DNA of 7,668 bases, taken from contig JALHLL010000173.1 in assembly GCA_022844575.1 (NCBI GenBank), positions 1-7,668 of the forward strand. The letters run 5' to 3'. The DNA is from a bacterium (GTDB taxonomy: Bacteria > Bacteroidota > Ignavibacteria > Kapaibacteriales > UBA961). Within the stretch, counting starts at the first letter, position 1. Each line of letters starts with the position of its first letter. Positions 7,079-7,668 of the stretch are shown piece by piece. The notes beneath the pieces are model-generated. The model saw only the letters and a list, made by a program, of their open reading frames with translations. It did no database searches and had not been told where the DNA came from. Position numbers and translations under genes: made by a program.

Positions 7079-7668
7079 ATGCCTATGAAAGCTCGACCAC
7101 ATTTAACCGTTATTCTTCTTATTCTGGGAAGTATAATCTCTGCTTCCGCGCAATCCGTTCATTGGAAAAAGATGAAAAATCCGATTGAACAAACCCCGAA
7201 TAGCATACAGAAAATTGGAAAATATTTATTTATGACTACCAAACAATGTGGTATTCATCGTTCTTCCGATGGAGGAGAAACATTGGAAATGACATTTGTA
7301 ATAAACTATAATAGTATTCGCTCAGGCTCTGGCTGTTCCGAGATTGTTGATAGCAATGGAGTTCTCATTGTTGAGTGTTCATACCCAAATTATCCTCCAC
7401 TCTCATCTTTTCGTGGAATTGCACGTTCTTTAGATACGGGTAAAACATGGAGTATTGAAAGCAAAAATAGTGAAGACGTACCTGTAAAAACTCTTATCTA
7501 TTCAAATAATGTCTCTTTAAGACATAATAGAGAACGTTACAGCGGTTATGCTTACAGTGGTATTGTGTATTATAAAGATGAAGATACATGGGGAATTTTT
7601 CATGATAAAGATGTCCAACATATATTTAAGACTCAAAACAAAATTGTATTGATATCAGACAAGGGTAT
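7079..7668 (+). CDS. Secreted Asp-box (BNR) repeat protein, 3' end outside window
   Basis: The frame is open from ATG 7079 to the right edge (196 codons) with no stop, so only the N-terminus is present. ATG 7085, two codons later (MKARPH), is an equally good start. Residues 1-25 are a signal peptide: basic start, hydrophobic VILLILGSII core, and an ASAQ cleavage site. The mature part opens with VHWKKM and carries two Asp-box motifs, SSDGGETLE (62-70) and SLDTGKTWS (117-125), typical of BNR/sialidase-type propellers and of photosystem-stability-factor-like T9SS cargo. It is of the same general type as the partial gene at 1-1102, but the visible parts are not close enough to call them duplicates. 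It is read divergently from the protease gene. Export is well supported, and the ligand or activity is unknown. A T9SS tail may lie beyond the edge. Confidence 0.8.
   Translation, partial: MPMKARPHLTVILLILGSIISASAQSVHWKKMKNPIEQTPNSIQKIGKYLFMTTKQCGIHRSSDGGETLEMTFVINYNSIRSGSGCSEIVDSNGVLIVECSYPNYPPLSSFRGIARSLDTGKTWSIESKNSEDVPVKTLIYSNNVSLRHNRERYSGYAYSGIVYYKDEDTWGIFHDKDVQHIFKTQNKIVLISDKG

Overview
The window looks like chromosomal DNA, AT-rich in its spacers, from a member of the Bacteroidota/Chlorobiota/Kapabacteria (FCB) assemblage. Three signs support this. A secreted 724-residue protein ends in a type A sorting domain of the type IX secretion system (T9SS), which is essentially restricted to this assemblage. 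Several spacers carry matches to the Bacteroidota-type promoter (TTG or TTTG, about 20 bases, TAnnTTTG). Several genes encode large secreted beta-propeller proteins. Some starts have recognisable Shine-Dalgarno sequences (GGGAG, AGGA), which suggests a lineage outside the classical Bacteroides/Flavobacterium group, such as Kapabacteria or Ignavibacteria. That finer placement is inference.

Layout, left to right. Bases 1-1102 (minus) hold the N-terminal 367 codons of a secreted Asp-box propeller protein that runs off the left edge. It lies 9 bases behind a T9SS cargo gene (3286-1112, minus), which encodes a seven-repeat delta-60-like propeller, a LamG-like jelly roll and a T9SS tail. The two probably form one operon, with a candidate promoter at about 3322-3329. 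Next is a small outer-membrane beta-barrel gene (4176-3565, minus, GTG start), closed by a clear intrinsic terminator at 3501-3529. A 427-base spacer (4177-4603) follows. It contains a candidate plus-strand transcription unit: a promoter-like sequence, about 340 bases, and a hairpin with a T6 tail. recA (5641-4604, minus) comes next, then an unusual subtilase without signal peptide or recognisable prodomain (6928-5774, minus). Finally, 7079-7668 (plus) is the start of another secreted Asp-box protein that runs off the right edge.

Functionally the window mixes a housekeeping DNA-repair gene (recA) with envelope and secretion genes: three secreted propeller proteins and one outer-membrane barrel. 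There is no sign of a mobile element, CRISPR array, tRNA, rRNA or phage gene. No convincing new multi-gene system is visible. The least explained items are the plus-strand unit in the recA-proximal spacer and the inserted segment of the subtilase.
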